From Paraburkholderia aromaticivorans (GTDB lineage Bacteria > Pseudomonadota > Gammaproteobacteria > Burkholderiales > Burkholderiaceae), in contig NZ_CP022993.1 of the NCBI RefSeq assembly GCF_002278075.1, forward strand, positions 1 to 64,000: a DNA stretch of 64,000 bases, given 5' to 3'. Shown here in pieces: positions 1 through 8,062 of the stretch. The translations under genes and the position numbers were made by a program. Numbering within the stretch: position 1 is the first letter of the stretch; every line of letters begins with the position of its first letter. The notes beneath the pieces were generated by a model, which worked only from the letters and a program-made list of their open reading frames with translations, was not told the DNA's origin and did no database searches.

Positions 1-1
1 C

Positions 2-526
2 TTCTCAGTCGTTGTCGCGGTCGGTATCGTACTCGCTTGGATCTCGACGTTTAATGGTCCCGCAGTCCGGATTCGCCATGATTACTGGCGTTGGGCCGCA
101 CCGGTCGGAATACCGGCTGCGTTCGTCATCGCGTGGCGAATGCAGAAGGCACTGGTTGGCTCCTGGTACAAACCACGCTACTCATCGCAGGAACGTCAGG
201 TGGGAGTTGGCGAGTCGTGGGCTACCGGAGCAATAGCAGCAGCAGTTCTTGTCATGTTCGCAACAGGAGCGTTCGCCAACGTGATGAATCAGGTCATCGG
301 TGTATCGTACGTTGCAACGTATGAAGTGGCGGGAAAATACATCGAAAGGGGCAAGCGCACCTGTTACGGTTTGACCATTGTCAATGTCGACGATCCGCTT
401 GATCGATTTCAGTTTTGCATAGCCAGGTCAGAACAGGAAGCGACAGCCGTTGGCGAGAAATTGCAGGTGAACGGCCGGCGGTCAAAATTTGTTGACCAAG
501 TACTGGGCTACACAAGAGCCCGTTAA
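2..526 (+). CDS. Membrane protein of unknown function, 5' end outside window
   Basis: The frame is open from the left edge to the stop at 526, so the visible 174 codons are the C-terminal part of a longer gene; the internal ATG at 140 is unlikely to be the start. Two or three hydrophobic segments are visible, one at the very left edge (valine-, isoleucine- and leucine-rich) and one around positions 210-290 (Ala/Val-rich). A hydrophilic tail follows. I do not recognise a family. It is the first of a row of small genes on the same strand, each spaced 10-50 bases from the next, which suggests one transcription unit on a plasmid or integrated element. Confidence 0.55.
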   Translation, partial: FSVVVAVGIVLAWISTFNGPAVRIRHDYWRWAAPVGIPAAFVIAWRMQKALVGSWYKPRYSSQERQVGVGESWATGAIAAAVLVMFATGAFANVMNQVIGVSYVATYEVAGKYIERGKRTCYGLTIVNVDDPLDRFQFCIARSEQEATAVGEKLQVNGRRSKFVDQVLGYTRAR

Positions 527-545
527 GCGATCCGAAAATTGCGAC

Positions 546-899
546 ATGAGTTCTGCACACTACGAAACGCTGCTTTCTCAAGTCGGTGATGCGGTCAGGG
601 CGATCAGACAGAAGCACCCCGATCAGCCCATGGGCGCAGACCTGAATAATGACCAACTGGTAGAAGCGCGCAGGGCGCAGATAGCGATCATGCGCGCCCA
701 GGCGCACGAGGCTGGCGTTCTCGCGCAGCGCAACTTGGAAGTCGGCGAGGTTGAGTTGGCCCGCCTCCTATCGGAATGGAACGAACAGATGAGCTACGCA
801 GCGGACGAACAGGCGCGATATATGGCCTCGTCTGAATTCAAGCAATGGCTCGCGGACCGCAAGGAGTGGCTGGGTGTCCCCGCAGTCGCCGGTCAATGA
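546..899 (+). CDS. Hypothetical protein, 117 aa, helical
   Basis: The start is placed at ATG 546 rather than at an earlier in-frame ATG (489), because 489 lies inside the preceding gene and 546 follows the GGAAAATTG-like motif that precedes most genes here. The product is soluble, rich in Ala, Glu, Gln and Arg, with long predicted helices and no recognised domain or catalytic motif. The gap to the previous stop is 19 bases and to the next start 16 bases, so it should be co-transcribed with both. Function unknown. Confidence 0.55.
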   Translation: MSSAHYETLLSQVGDAVRAIRQKHPDQPMGADLNNDQLVEARRAQIAIMRAQAHEAGVLAQRNLEVGEVELARLLSEWNEQMSYAADEQARYMASSEFKQWLADRKEWLGVPAVAGQ

Positions 900-915
900 G
901 AGAGTGGAAAACACA

Positions 916-1152
916 ATGAAGAAAATCAACTCATTCGCGATGGACTTGCTCGGCGCTGTCGGCGTGCTAGGCGATTGGTTCTCGCTCGGCGTTACAGCCG
1001 GCCTTGTTGCTGTGCTGGTTTTGCTCGGCATCTTGACGCATCGCGTTGGCACGCTCGATGGCCTGCAGCACTACGCCGTGGCGATGCTCGTCAGCGCGGC
1101 CATAGTGGCCGTTTCGGTAGGCGCAGCGAAGCTCCGCTCGCGGCTCCTGTAA
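916..1152 (+). CDS. Small two-segment membrane protein, 78 aa
   Basis: The start is ATG 916, preceded by GGAAAA at 906-911. The protein has a short charged N-terminus (MKKIN), then two hydrophobic stretches at about residues 22-42 and 52-70, and ends in a basic tail (KLRSRLL). That is the layout of a small inner-membrane protein with two spanning helices. No family is recognised. Holin-like or entry-exclusion-type roles are possible for such a protein on a mobile element, but nothing in the sequence decides this. Confidence 0.5.
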   Translation: MKKINSFAMDLLGAVGVLGDWFSLGVTAGLVAVLVLLGILTHRVGTLDGLQHYAVAMLVSAAIVAVSVGAAKLRSRLL

Positions 1153-1170
1153 CCATCGGAAAATTGAGCG

Positions 1171-1824
1171 ATGGCCGGTGACGTTCACAAGCTGCTCGTG
1201 ACACTCGGTGAGAGGTGGCTGAAGCGCGAAGGGTTCGCGGTCGTCGCCAGTGAGCTTGTCACTGGCGGCACAAGAGAGCAGGCCGACGTAATCGGCTTTC
1301 GCTCGAACTGTTCGGCGCTGATCGAAGCCAAGGCGTCACGGTCGGATTTTCTCGCTGACGCGCGCAAGCCGCATCGCGTCGCAGGCGGGTTAGGTGTGTA
1401 TCGCTTCTACCTGTGTCCGCCTGGCGTCATTGAAGTGTCCGACCTGCCCGACCGATGGGGGCTGTTATACGCAGAGGGGCGCGGCGTGCGTGACGTGCTG
1501 CGGCCCACTGGAAACGGATGGCCGTCGCCAGGTTCGACGTTCAGCGACTGGCACGCATTTCAGCATGAGGCCGACTTAGATGCGGAGCGTGGCGTCCTGT
1601 TCTCGATAGCGCGTCGTCGGTCGTTGTCGCGGTCGGACGAGCAGTATGAAAAGCGGTTGCAGGATGCAGTACGTAGGGCCGACCGTCTAGCTCGCGAAAA
1701 TGCAGAGCTGGCCGAGAAGGTGAGAAAGCTCGAACGCGACCTGTATATCGCGGAGCGAGGGCTTACAGTGGACTCGCAAAGCCCGGTCATGTTGAAGGCC
1801 GCTATACGTCGAAAGATTGCATAG
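1171..1824 (+). CDS. PD-(D/E)XK nuclease-like protein with C-terminal coiled coil
   Basis: The 217-residue product has the signature of the PD-(D/E)XK nuclease fold near its N-terminus: an aspartate in QADVIG at about residue 39, followed 12-14 residues later by ALIEAKAS, giving a D...E-x-K arrangement. This resembles MmcB/YraN-like and phage-encoded restriction-fold proteins. From about residue 150 a charged helix with regular leucines (ARENAELAEKVRKLE) predicts a coiled coil, probably for dimerisation. The start at 1171 follows a CGGAAAATTG motif at 1157-1166. The fold assignment is moderately sure; the substrate is unknown. Confidence 0.55.
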   Translation: MAGDVHKLLVTLGERWLKREGFAVVASELVTGGTREQADVIGFRSNCSALIEAKASRSDFLADARKPHRVAGGLGVYRFYLCPPGVIEVSDLPDRWGLLYAEGRGVRDVLRPTGNGWPSPGSTFSDWHAFQHEADLDAERGVLFSIARRRSLSRSDEQYEKRLQDAVRRADRLARENAELAEKVRKLERDLYIAERGLTVDSQSPVMLKAAIRRKIA

Positions 1825-1842
1825 GAAAATTGGAAAACGGCA

Positions 1843-2094
1843 ATGTCTGCAAGTTATGAATGGACTGAGTGGCACTTAACTCCTGCTGGATGGATTCGCG
1901 GTAGTGAGCGCACGGACTTCAGCAAGACGACGATCAAAGAGCCGCCCACTGATCGCGTTCTGACGGTAACGTACACCGACGAAAACAGCGGCTACAGCGC
2001 GCATCAATCGCATAGTGAAGATTGGCGCAGTGAAGACGCGGACAGTGTGGCCGCTTTACTCGAACAGTACGGTCCTGCGCCCGCGCAGTTGTGA
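1843..2094 (+). CDS. Hypothetical protein, 83 aa
   Basis: This is a short, hydrophilic, acidic protein starting MSASYEWTEWHLTP, with no membrane segment and no motif that I recognise. The many Ser, Thr, Glu and Asp residues and the regular Trp/Tyr positions suggest a small beta-rich domain. ATG 1843 follows AGGAAAATTG (1823-1832) and a second GGAAAA (1832-1837). It fits between its neighbours with short gaps on the same strand. Function unknown. Confidence 0.5.
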   Translation: MSASYEWTEWHLTPAGWIRGSERTDFSKTTIKEPPTDRVLTVTYTDENSGYSAHQSHSEDWRSEDADSVAALLEQYGPAPAQL

Positions 2095-2163
2095 TAGATC
2101 GGAAAATTGGTGGAGTGACGATGAACAGGGCCGGGACCGAATGAGAACGGCGAAACCTCCCAA

Positions 2164-2751
2164 GTGCGAACCCTTGATGCCATGTTACAGAACCTCCTTT
2201 TCATCGGAGCGCTCGCTGCCGCCGTCCTGTGGCGGGATACTGTGCGCGCAAATGAAGTGCCTGCATATCTGTGGATCACCGCCGGCCTTGTCGGCACTTG
2301 CTGTGCAGCCGTTTTCCTTGTATGTGCTGTACAACTAGGTTCGTTTCGGCGCGCTTGTCCGATTCGGGAAAGTGATCCAATAGATCCATCGACGCCAGTC
2401 GGACTCCAGCTTGCCACCGAGGTCGCGGATCGACTTGATTCCGGGAACGTCCTTGCGTACGGTCATGCCTACTATTGCGGAATGGGACTGACCAAGGACG
2501 GCGACGCCTATATTTATTCGGTTGTGGAGGACGGAGAGGTCATCACGCCCAGATCCGGCGAGGAATTTGCCAGGGTTGTGGAGGTCGCGGGAGGGAAGCT
2601 ATTCAAGTCACGTTCCGAATTCGTTGGGTGGCTGTCCCGTCAGACCGATAGTTCTCTACGCGGAGACGGCAATCAGAACATCACACTCGAACGGCTACGG
2701 TTTTTCGCCTCCTCATCTTCTATGAAGAGGCCCACGATCGGGGCCCATTAA
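2164..2751 (+). CDS. Membrane-anchored hypothetical protein, 195 aa
   Basis: Two hydrophobic segments occupy about residues 8-24 and 36-58, followed by a soluble C-terminal domain of about 130 residues containing GHAYYCGMGL and a VVEDGEV segment. The start is uncertain: GTG 2164 opens the frame and ATG 2182 is the first ATG. The upstream CGGAAAATTG motif (2100-2109) is instead followed by ATG 2121, which runs only seven codons before a stop that overlaps another ATG in a different frame. Either a tiny leader peptide precedes this gene or the 5' end carries a frameshift. No family recognised. Confidence 0.5.
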   Translation: MRTLDAMLQNLLFIGALAAAVLWRDTVRANEVPAYLWITAGLVGTCCAAVFLVCAVQLGSFRRACPIRESDPIDPSTPVGLQLATEVADRLDSGNVLAYGHAYYCGMGLTKDGDAYIYSVVEDGEVITPRSGEEFARVVEVAGGKLFKSRSEFVGWLSRQTDSSLRGDGNQNITLERLRFFASSSSMKRPTIGAH

Positions 2752-2809
2752 CGAGGTGATATTGACGTCGCTCGTCGAGGACGCGTTCGCAAAAGTAGGT
2801 AGGAAAATC

Positions 2810-3055
2810 ATGGCACGACTTTATGCAGATGGCGGGGCGAAGAAGCGGACTGCCGTGGTCAATGAATCGCTGACAGCGCCTGTAGCGGTTTCTTCGGGCC
2901 TAACTGTCGATTGGCTCGTGAATGAGCGCTGCGACACGCTGGTTATCGAAGGGCATGTTGACATAGCAGCAGCGACCGACGCAATGCAGCGTGAGGGCGA
3001 AGACTGTCCTGCTCCGCGTCACACATGGATGCGTTACATGAACGCACCTGAAGAT
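2810..3055 (+). pseudogene. Hypothetical gene truncated by IS903 copy A
   Basis: ATG 2810 directly follows AGGAAAATC (2801-2809), the same leader motif seen before the other small genes; an in-frame GTG at 2756 is less likely. The product begins MARLYADGGAKKRTAVV and continues for 82 codons until the IS903 terminal repeat starts at 3056, after which the reading frame runs into transposon sequence and stops at 3112. The native 3' part is not adjacent to the other end of the insertion, so the remainder has been moved or lost. Function unknown. Confidence 0.5.
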
Positions 3056-4172
3056 GGCTTTGTTCGGATGGGTATGAGTTCCCATGCTGCGGACGCAACT
3101 ATGGATTTTTGACGGAAACGGGCCTCCCAAATGAATTCCACAGGTTAATGATGTTGGCGATGATCACGCCTTCGCTCTCCTGCGACGCGATCTTCTGCGT
3201 CAGGAGGGTGGCCCCAATGCATCGCTTGATGCGTGAGATCTGCGCCTCGACCAGCGCGCGTACGCCGTAGCCATATTTCTTGTGGAACGCATAGATACCA
3301 TTCTCATCGATGTATTTGACGATCTGGTCATGCCAGCGGGTCTGATCGTTGCCATGCACGACGGCGTGAGCCGGCGGTGGAATGACGGGCGTCACGCCCG
3401 CGTTTGAGAGCGCTTCGGTGCGCTCGATGCTGTAGTACGCGCCGTCCGCAATCACCCTGTCGAATGGCAGATCCGCGCGCAGGAGCGCGTCCATTCCTTC
3501 GCTGTCCGATACTTCTGTGGTGGTAATGCTGATCGCGTGAATGTTCATCGCCTCGTCGATCGACAGATGCATCTTGCGCCACGGCGTTTGCGTCGCCTTC
3601 CTGCCGTACTTCTGTTCGTACCACTCACTCGCACGCCCGAAGCTCAGCCCCGTGCTGTCGACGATCATGCTCACTGCTTCGCCGCGCGCGAGCCGTCTGG
3701 CCAGTTGCTCGCAGCGCTGCGTGACACTCACCTTGAGCGCGGCGAACCGGTCGCACAGCTGGCCGGAACTGGGCACCGGAATGTCCAGCCCCCGGGTCGC
3801 CCAGTAATCCTCCATGTAGCCGGTGATCTGCCGCATGCCCCAGCCGAACAGCCGGTAGAACGTATAGACCAGCTCGATGTACGCGCTGGTGTAGGTCGGC
3901 TCGCGCCCCGACACGCCCGGTGTACGGACTTTCGCGTTAATGAACTGCGCCTTCAGATCGCCATCGGGAACATACAGGCTGATCATGCCGCGCTTTCTCA
4001 GACTCTGGTTGTACGCACGAGCGTTCGTCACCCGGTACCCGGGCTTCTTGCGCTTGCGCGCTTCACCCTGTTTCAGCCTGGCTTTGTATGGCATGATCTC
4101 GACTGGCTTTATGATGTTGCGCTTTTACACAAACTGCGGCCACTTTGCAATACCCCCCATCCGAACAAAGCC
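3056..4172 (-). mobile_element. IS903-type insertion sequence (IS5 family), copy A, 1117 bp
   Basis: The ends are inverted copies of GGCTTTGTTCGGATGGG, the GGCTTTGTT start being typical of the IS903 group of the IS5 family. The same 1117-bp element recurs at 10523-11639 and 49952-51068. The right flank (4173-4181, gcgctcgat) is the reverse complement of the right flank of copy B, not a match to its own left flank. This shows that the sequence between copies A and B has been inverted. Confidence 0.9.
3099..4094 (-). CDS. IS903-type transposase, copy A
   Basis: This is the DDE transposase of the element, 331 residues, cutting and joining at the GGCTTTGTT ends. The N-terminal part contains the [14 protein letters not shown] segment typical of the IS903 group. 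The catalytic domain shows [11 protein letters not shown] (first Asp), VIADGAYYS (second Asp) and [18 protein letters not shown] (Glu with the downstream Y/R signature). It is full length with no frame disruption, and the protein is identical to those of the other two copies, so the element was recently active. Confidence 0.92.
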   Translation of the reverse strand: MPYKARLKQGEARKRKKPGYRVTNARAYNQSLRKRGMISLYVPDGDLKAQFINAKVRTPGVSGREPTYTSAYIELVYTFYRLFGWGMRQITGYMEDYWATRGLDIPVPSSGQLCDRFAALKVSVTQRCEQLARRLARGEAVSMIVDSTGLSFGRASEWYEQKYGRKATQTPWRKMHLSIDEAMNIHAISITTTEVSDSEGMDALLRADLPFDRVIADGAYYSIERTEALSNAGVTPVIPPPAHAVVHGNDQTRWHDQIVKYIDENGIYAFHKKYGYGVRALVEAQISRIKRCIGATLLTQKIASQESEGVIIANIINLWNSFGRPVSVKNP

Positions 4173-4346
4173 GCGCTCGATAGCGATTCGGCGTTGCGCC
4201 GGCGTCTGCACTACTACGCAACGCCGGACCTGCTCTGTATTGACGAAGTCGGCTATCTGTCGTACTCAAACCGGCATGCCGACCTGCTGTTCGAACTGAT
4301 CAGCAGGAGATACGGGTCCCGTTCTACGATCGTGACGACCAACCTC
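4173..4346 (+). pseudogene. istB: istB fragment (middle part of IS21 ATPase)
   Basis: The frame from 4173 reads ALDSDSALRRRLHYYATP followed by DLLCIDEVGYLSYSNRHAD, the Walker B region of IstB, the AAA+ helper ATPase of IS21-family transposition, and ends in STIVTTNL at about 4345. The N-terminal part of the same gene is at 11640-12059 on the opposite strand and the C-terminal part at 10336-10522. It has been broken by IS903 on its left and by the RIT1 element on its right. Confidence 0.82.
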
Positions 4347-4366
4347 TTACGCGGTGCACCGCGTAA
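4347..4366. repeat. Perfect 20-bp palindrome at the outer edge of RIT1
   Basis: TTACGCGGTGCACCGCGTAA is a perfect palindrome between the broken istB gene and the RIT1 terminal repeat that starts at 4371. No counterpart is present at the other end of RIT1 (10337). It could be part of the element end, a recombinase binding site, or a relic of the target. Confidence 0.6.
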
Positions 4367-4426
4367 TCGATTTAATGCGGGGTCAATTTTTATGCGGGGC
4401 CCCTTTCGCAGAGGCCCGCCCGTGCT

Positions 4427-4671
4427 TCAGGTTTGATGCCTTCTTCTCTGCATAACGGTCGATGGCGTCAACGAGGCAATCAGTGCATCGGTCGCTCTAA
4501 AACGTCCCGATCGCAGCGTCGGGGGGGTGACTGCCTCAAGCGCCTCCAGTTTCACGGAGGGGTCGGCCCGGGTATATATCTCCGTCGTTTGCATATGCGC
4601 GTGTCCAAGCCAAAGAGAAACCTTGCGCAGATCTTGGGTTGCCTCCAGGATCCTAAGCGCGCAAGTGTGCC
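4427..4671 (-). pseudogene. RIT1 third recombinase (RitC), C-terminal part
   Basis: On the minus strand this reads HTCALRILEATQDLRKVSLWLGHAHMQTTEIYTRAD and on to the stop at 4427. It supplies the last catalytic residues of a tyrosine recombinase: the His/Arg block end, the LGH box and the TTEIYTR nucleophile tyrosine. It continues exactly from the N-terminal part at 7280-8062, the two being separated by an IS66 element with an 8-bp target duplication (agtgtgcc). Restored, the protein would be about 339 residues, normal for RitC. Confidence 0.85.
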
Positions 4672-4754
4672 GTAAGCGATCAATGTTCACGCTCTTTCGT
4701 CGGGACGGGGGCCAGGTCATGCTGGTGTCCACCTAATGAACAGGTGGACACCTC

Positions 4755-5216
4755 ATGAGTCAGATTCCCGATCTCCCGAAGCTTGAACCCGTTGGTGTGA
4801 GTGATGATGGCCAACGGCACTACTATGATGCGCGGTCCAAGCAGGCGCTGATCCAGGCCTGCCTGCAACCGGGGGCATCCCTGGCGAGCCTGGCGCTGAA
4901 GGCCGGGGTGAACGCCAATCTGTTGCGCAAGTGGGTCCGCAAACACCAGGCGAAGTGTGAGAGTGGTTCCGCTATGCCGCAGACGGCAGAAGAACGGGCT
5001 GCGTTTGTCCCGGTGGTTGCGCTCGGCTGCGCTGAAGCCGTAGCCTGTGAACCGCACGAGACATCCATGCCCGCGCATGCGATCCAGAGCTCACGGCTGG
5101 TTGCCGAGCTGCCCAATGGTGTCGTGCTGACGCTGGAATGTGCTAGCCATGACGGGACGCTGGTGACAGCGATGGTGGAAACGCTGGGGCGCAGCCATGT
5201 TCCGCTTCGACGCTGA
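4755..5216 (+). CDS. tnpA: IS66 accessory protein TnpA
   Basis: The 153-residue first protein of IS66 elements carries a helix-turn-helix: KQALIQACLQPGASLASLA followed by LKAGVNANLLRKWVRK at about residues 32-66, the arrangement of the Tnp8/IS3 OrfA-like DNA-binding domain. It is needed with TnpB for transposition in IS66 elements. Its end overlaps the start of tnpB by 20 bases, indicating coupled translation, as usual in this family. Confidence 0.9.
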   Translation: MSQIPDLPKLEPVGVSDDGQRHYYDARSKQALIQACLQPGASLASLALKAGVNANLLRKWVRKHQAKCESGSAMPQTAEERAAFVPVVALGCAEAVACEPHETSMPAHAIQSSRLVAELPNGVVLTLECASHDGTLVTAMVETLGRSHVPLRR

Positions 5217-5544
5217 CGTGAAGGTGTATGTGCATCGCGACGCCATCGATTTCCGCAAGAGCATCGCCGGCCTGTCGACGATCGTGGAGCAGGCGCTGGG
5301 ACTCGATCCGTTCGCGCGAGCGATTTACGTCTTTCGGAACCGGCGGGCTGATCGTCTCAAACTGCTGCTGTGGGAGCGCAACGGATTCTGGTTGATGCTG
5401 CGCCGTCTGGAAGCTGACCGGTTCGTGTGGCCGCGTGGCGAAGCAGTGCTTGAGCTGAACGTCGAGCAATTGCACTGGCTGCTGGAAGGCATCGATCTGC
5501 AGGCGATGCGCGGGCATCCAGTCCGACGCTACGAGCATGTGTGA
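5197..5544 (+). CDS. tnpB: IS66 protein TnpB (Orf2 family)
   Basis: This is a 115-residue small protein of the IS66 Orf2 family, recognised by YVHRDAIDFRKSIAGL near the N-terminus and the LLLWERNGFWLMLRRLE core; the length is typical. Its biochemical role is not settled, but the family is required for IS66 transposition. It starts inside the end of tnpA (overlap 5197-5216) and is followed by an 84-base gap before tnpC. Confidence 0.92.
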   Translation: MFRFDADVKVYVHRDAIDFRKSIAGLSTIVEQALGLDPFARAIYVFRNRRADRLKLLLWERNGFWLMLRRLEADRFVWPRGEAVLELNVEQLHWLLEGIDLQAMRGHPVRRYEHV

Positions 5545-5628
5545 GGGCGTTGCCAGTACGCGACGAGGGTTCGGCTGTTACAAAATGATGTAAACCCGTT
5601 GGGCGCTGCGATTCGCTATGGTTGATGC

Positions 5629-7233
5629 ATGACCCGCGAACGCTTCTCGATCACCGTCGAAGAATTCAATGCGCTCATTGCCGCGCGCGATGAACGTGAC
5701 GCGTTGCGTGACGAACGCGATGAACTGCGCGGCGAGCTGCGTGTGGCGAAGGCCGAGCGCGATCTCGTGAAGGAGCAACTCCAGGTCATGCTGCGCCGGC
5801 TGTTCGGCGCGAAGAGCGAGAAGCGCGATCCCCGGCAAGGTGACCTGTTCCTGAACGAAGCGGAAATGCTGGCGCCGACGGCGGCTACGTTGCCGGCACA
5901 GGAAGACAGCCCCGACATCGAGGTCGCTTCTCACAAACGCAAGAAGCGCGGCCGCAAACCGCTGGACCCGGCGTTGCCGCGTGTGGTGATCCGCTACGAG
6001 ATACCGGAGGCCGAGCGGTTCTGCGCGCAGGACGGTACCGAACTGGTCGAGATCGGCGTCGAGGTCAGCGAGCAGCTCGATATCATTCCGCAAAAGATCC
6101 AGGTAATCCGTCACGAACGGGCCAAGTATGCGTGCCTTAAATGCGACCGGGGTCTGAAGGTCGCACCGCTACCGCTTCGCATTATTCCCCGTGGCCTGTT
6201 CACTGAAGCGGCGCTGGCATGGATCATCCTCTCCAAGTTCATGGATGGGCTGCCGCTGTACCGGATCGCGGCGCTACTGCACCGCTTCGGCGGCGACATC
6301 TCGCGTAATACGCTGGCCGCCAGTGTGATCCGGGTCGGCCAGGCGATCCAGCCGGTGATCAACCTGATGCGTGATGTGCTGCTCGACAGCGATCTCGTGC
6401 ACGGCGATGAGACCACGGTGCAGGTACTCAAGGAGCCTGGCAAGGCGGCGCAGACCAAAAGCGCCATGTGGGTCCAGATGAACGGCGTTGGACCGCCCGT
6501 GCGGCTGTTCAGCTACGCGCCCGGTCACCATGCGAAACATGGCGCAGAGCTGTGGGCGGGTATGCGCGAGGGCGCGGCGTTGATGAGCGATGGCGGCGAT
6601 GTGTACGACCTCATCGCGAAAACAAATGGACTGACACATTTGGGGTGCTGGAGCCATTCGCGCCGCTATTTCTTCGAGGCCGCCGAACTGCTGCCCAAAG
6701 AGGCACGAGGCGTTCACCAGCCTGCCATGCAGTTTCTCGATCTGATCGGCAAGCTCTATGCGGCGGAGTCACGCACGCATGAGATGACTGCGCTGCGGCG
6801 TGCCGTGATGCGCCGACGCTATAGCCGTGTGGTGCTCGAAAAGATCAAGGCACTGCTGGACCAGCATCTGAAAAAGACATTGCCTTCGGGCAAGCTTGGA
6901 CAGGCTCTGGGCTATCTCAGCAACCAATGGCCCAAGCTGTGCCGCTACGTTGAAAACGGCGTCTGGCCGATATGCAACAACGCATGTGAAAATTCGATCA
7001 GGCCATTTGTTCTCGGAAGAAAAAACTGGCTCTTCAGCGACACGGTAGCCGGCGCGAAGGCGAGCGCGAACCTCTATTCGCTCATCGAAACGTGCCGGGC
7101 TAACGACATTGACGCGTATCAATACCTGATCGATCTGTTCAAAGCGTTGCCCTACGCCACGAACGCCGACGGCTACGAAGCCCTGCTGCCGTGGAAACTC
7201 GGCAAACACGCTCGCAGTACTGTGGTCGCATAG
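5629..7233 (+). CDS. tnpC: IS66 transposase TnpC
   Basis: This is the 534-residue DDE transposase of IS66. An N-terminal coiled coil (residues about 10-55, Glu/Arg-rich) precedes a basic KKRGRKPLD hinge and a zinc-binding segment (FCAQDGTEL ... CLKCDRGL). The DDE domain shows VHGDETTVQV (first Asp), HLGCWSHSRRYF and the conserved NNACENSIRPFVLGRKNWLF block with the catalytic Glu near residue 450. It is full length without frameshift. It ends 46 bases before the right terminal repeat. Confidence 0.94.
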   Translation: MTRERFSITVEEFNALIAARDERDALRDERDELRGELRVAKAERDLVKEQLQVMLRRLFGAKSEKRDPRQGDLFLNEAEMLAPTAATLPAQEDSPDIEVASHKRKKRGRKPLDPALPRVVIRYEIPEAERFCAQDGTELVEIGVEVSEQLDIIPQKIQVIRHERAKYACLKCDRGLKVAPLPLRIIPRGLFTEAALAWIILSKFMDGLPLYRIAALLHRFGGDISRNTLAASVIRVGQAIQPVINLMRDVLLDSDLVHGDETTVQVLKEPGKAAQTKSAMWVQMNGVGPPVRLFSYAPGHHAKHGAELWAGMREGAALMSDGGDVYDLIAKTNGLTHLGCWSHSRRYFFEAAELLPKEARGVHQPAMQFLDLIGKLYAAESRTHEMTALRRAVMRRRYSRVVLEKIKALLDQHLKKTLPSGKLGQALGYLSNQWPKLCRYVENGVWPICNNACENSIRPFVLGRKNWLFSDTVAGAKASANLYSLIETCRANDIDAYQYLIDLFKALPYATNADGYEALLPWKLGKHARSTVVA

Positions 7234-7279
7234 CCGATCCGGCATTACAGATCAAGGGGTGGGTTTATTGCTCGCTTAC

Positions 7280-8062
7280 AGTGTGCCTCAACAAATGCGG
7301 AGAGACGCGCCGGTTGTTCAAGGACGGACAACGGCTGGCAGCTCCCCGGGCATGTTTGCGCAGGATGTACTCGAAACCAGCGCGGGACATGGGCTCGCCA
7401 CGTGCGTTCAGGAACAGTTCAGGAAACGGTGCCTGGCCTCTGACTGCCATCCACGCGCGTAAGGCTGACGTCGTTTCTCTCCAGAGCGGTAGGCAACGCT
7501 CCCGCCGTCCCTTTCCGTGAACAAGAACGCTCGGATGTGGTCCAAGTTGTACGTTGTCAAGCCGAAGTCCGACGAGTTCCGAGACGCGCAATCCCGCAGC
7601 GAAACATACATGCAGCATGGCACGATCGCGAATTCCGTCACGTCGGTTAGGAACAGGGGCGTCAAGGATACACTGCATCTCTTCAATGGTGAGGTGCTTG
7701 ACGAGACGTGAATCCGCTCTCTTTGACGGAACCGCCAGAACGCGCCGGATATGCTCCAGCGCTGTCGGGGCACGATATTCCATGAAGTGCATGAATGACT
7801 TGATGGCCGCAAGGCGTGTGTTTCGGGAACTCGGTCCATTGTGCCGCTCCGTCTCCAGATAGTTCAGAAACCCGACGATCAAATCAGGATCAAGCTGCTC
7901 GAGATGCAACTGCGATGGCGAGACCTTCAAACGACGGCTGGCATATGTGAAGAGCAACTTGAATGCGTAGGCGTAGGAGTCACAGGTGTTGACACTGGCG
8001 CGACGTTCGACGGGAAGGCGTTGCTGAAGAAACGCCGTGATATGAGGTGCGATTAGGGTCAT
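7280..8062 (-). pseudogene. RIT1 third recombinase (RitC), N-terminal part
   Basis: It starts at ATG 8062, overlapping the ritB stop as ATGA, and runs through the SAM-like core-binding domain and the first catalytic Arg (FAAGLRVSELVGLRL) to SPHLLRHT, where IS66 interrupts it. The rest is at 4427-4671. The intact gene would encode the third protein of the trio, a XerC/XerD-like tyrosine recombinase. Disruption should inactivate RIT1 unless RIT2 proteins act in trans. Confidence 0.87.

Larger units (their letters stand above)
532..2809 (+). repeat. Recurrent GGAAAATTG leader motif between genes
   Basis: Closely similar 9-10 base motifs sit in the gaps between the small genes: CCGAAAATTG 532-541, GGAAAA 906-911, CGGAAAATTG 1157-1166, AGGAAAATTG 1823-1832, CGGAAAATTG 2100-2109 and AGGAAAATC 2801-2809. 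In four cases it ends 0-5 bases before the ATG. It may act as a weak Shine-Dalgarno plus A-rich enhancer, or mark gene-cassette borders. Confidence 0.6.
4672..7279 (+). mobile_element. IS66-family insertion sequence, 2608 bp, intact
   Basis: The left end starts GTAAGCGATCAAT and the right end, read inwards, GTAAGCGAGCAAT; GTAAGC is the usual IS66 terminus. An exact 8-bp duplication agtgtgcc flanks it (4664-4671 and 7280-7287), the standard IS66 target duplication. All three genes tnpA, tnpB and tnpC are intact, so the element could still be mobile. Confidence 0.95.

Noticed and set aside
1..3055. Prophage region
   Set aside because: The small genes in a row resemble a phage early region, but no structural, lysis or terminase gene is visible.
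3537..4436. 299-codon plus-strand frame across IS903 copy A
   Set aside because: Most of it is antisense to the transposase; only the part after 4173 is meaningful, as an istB fragment.
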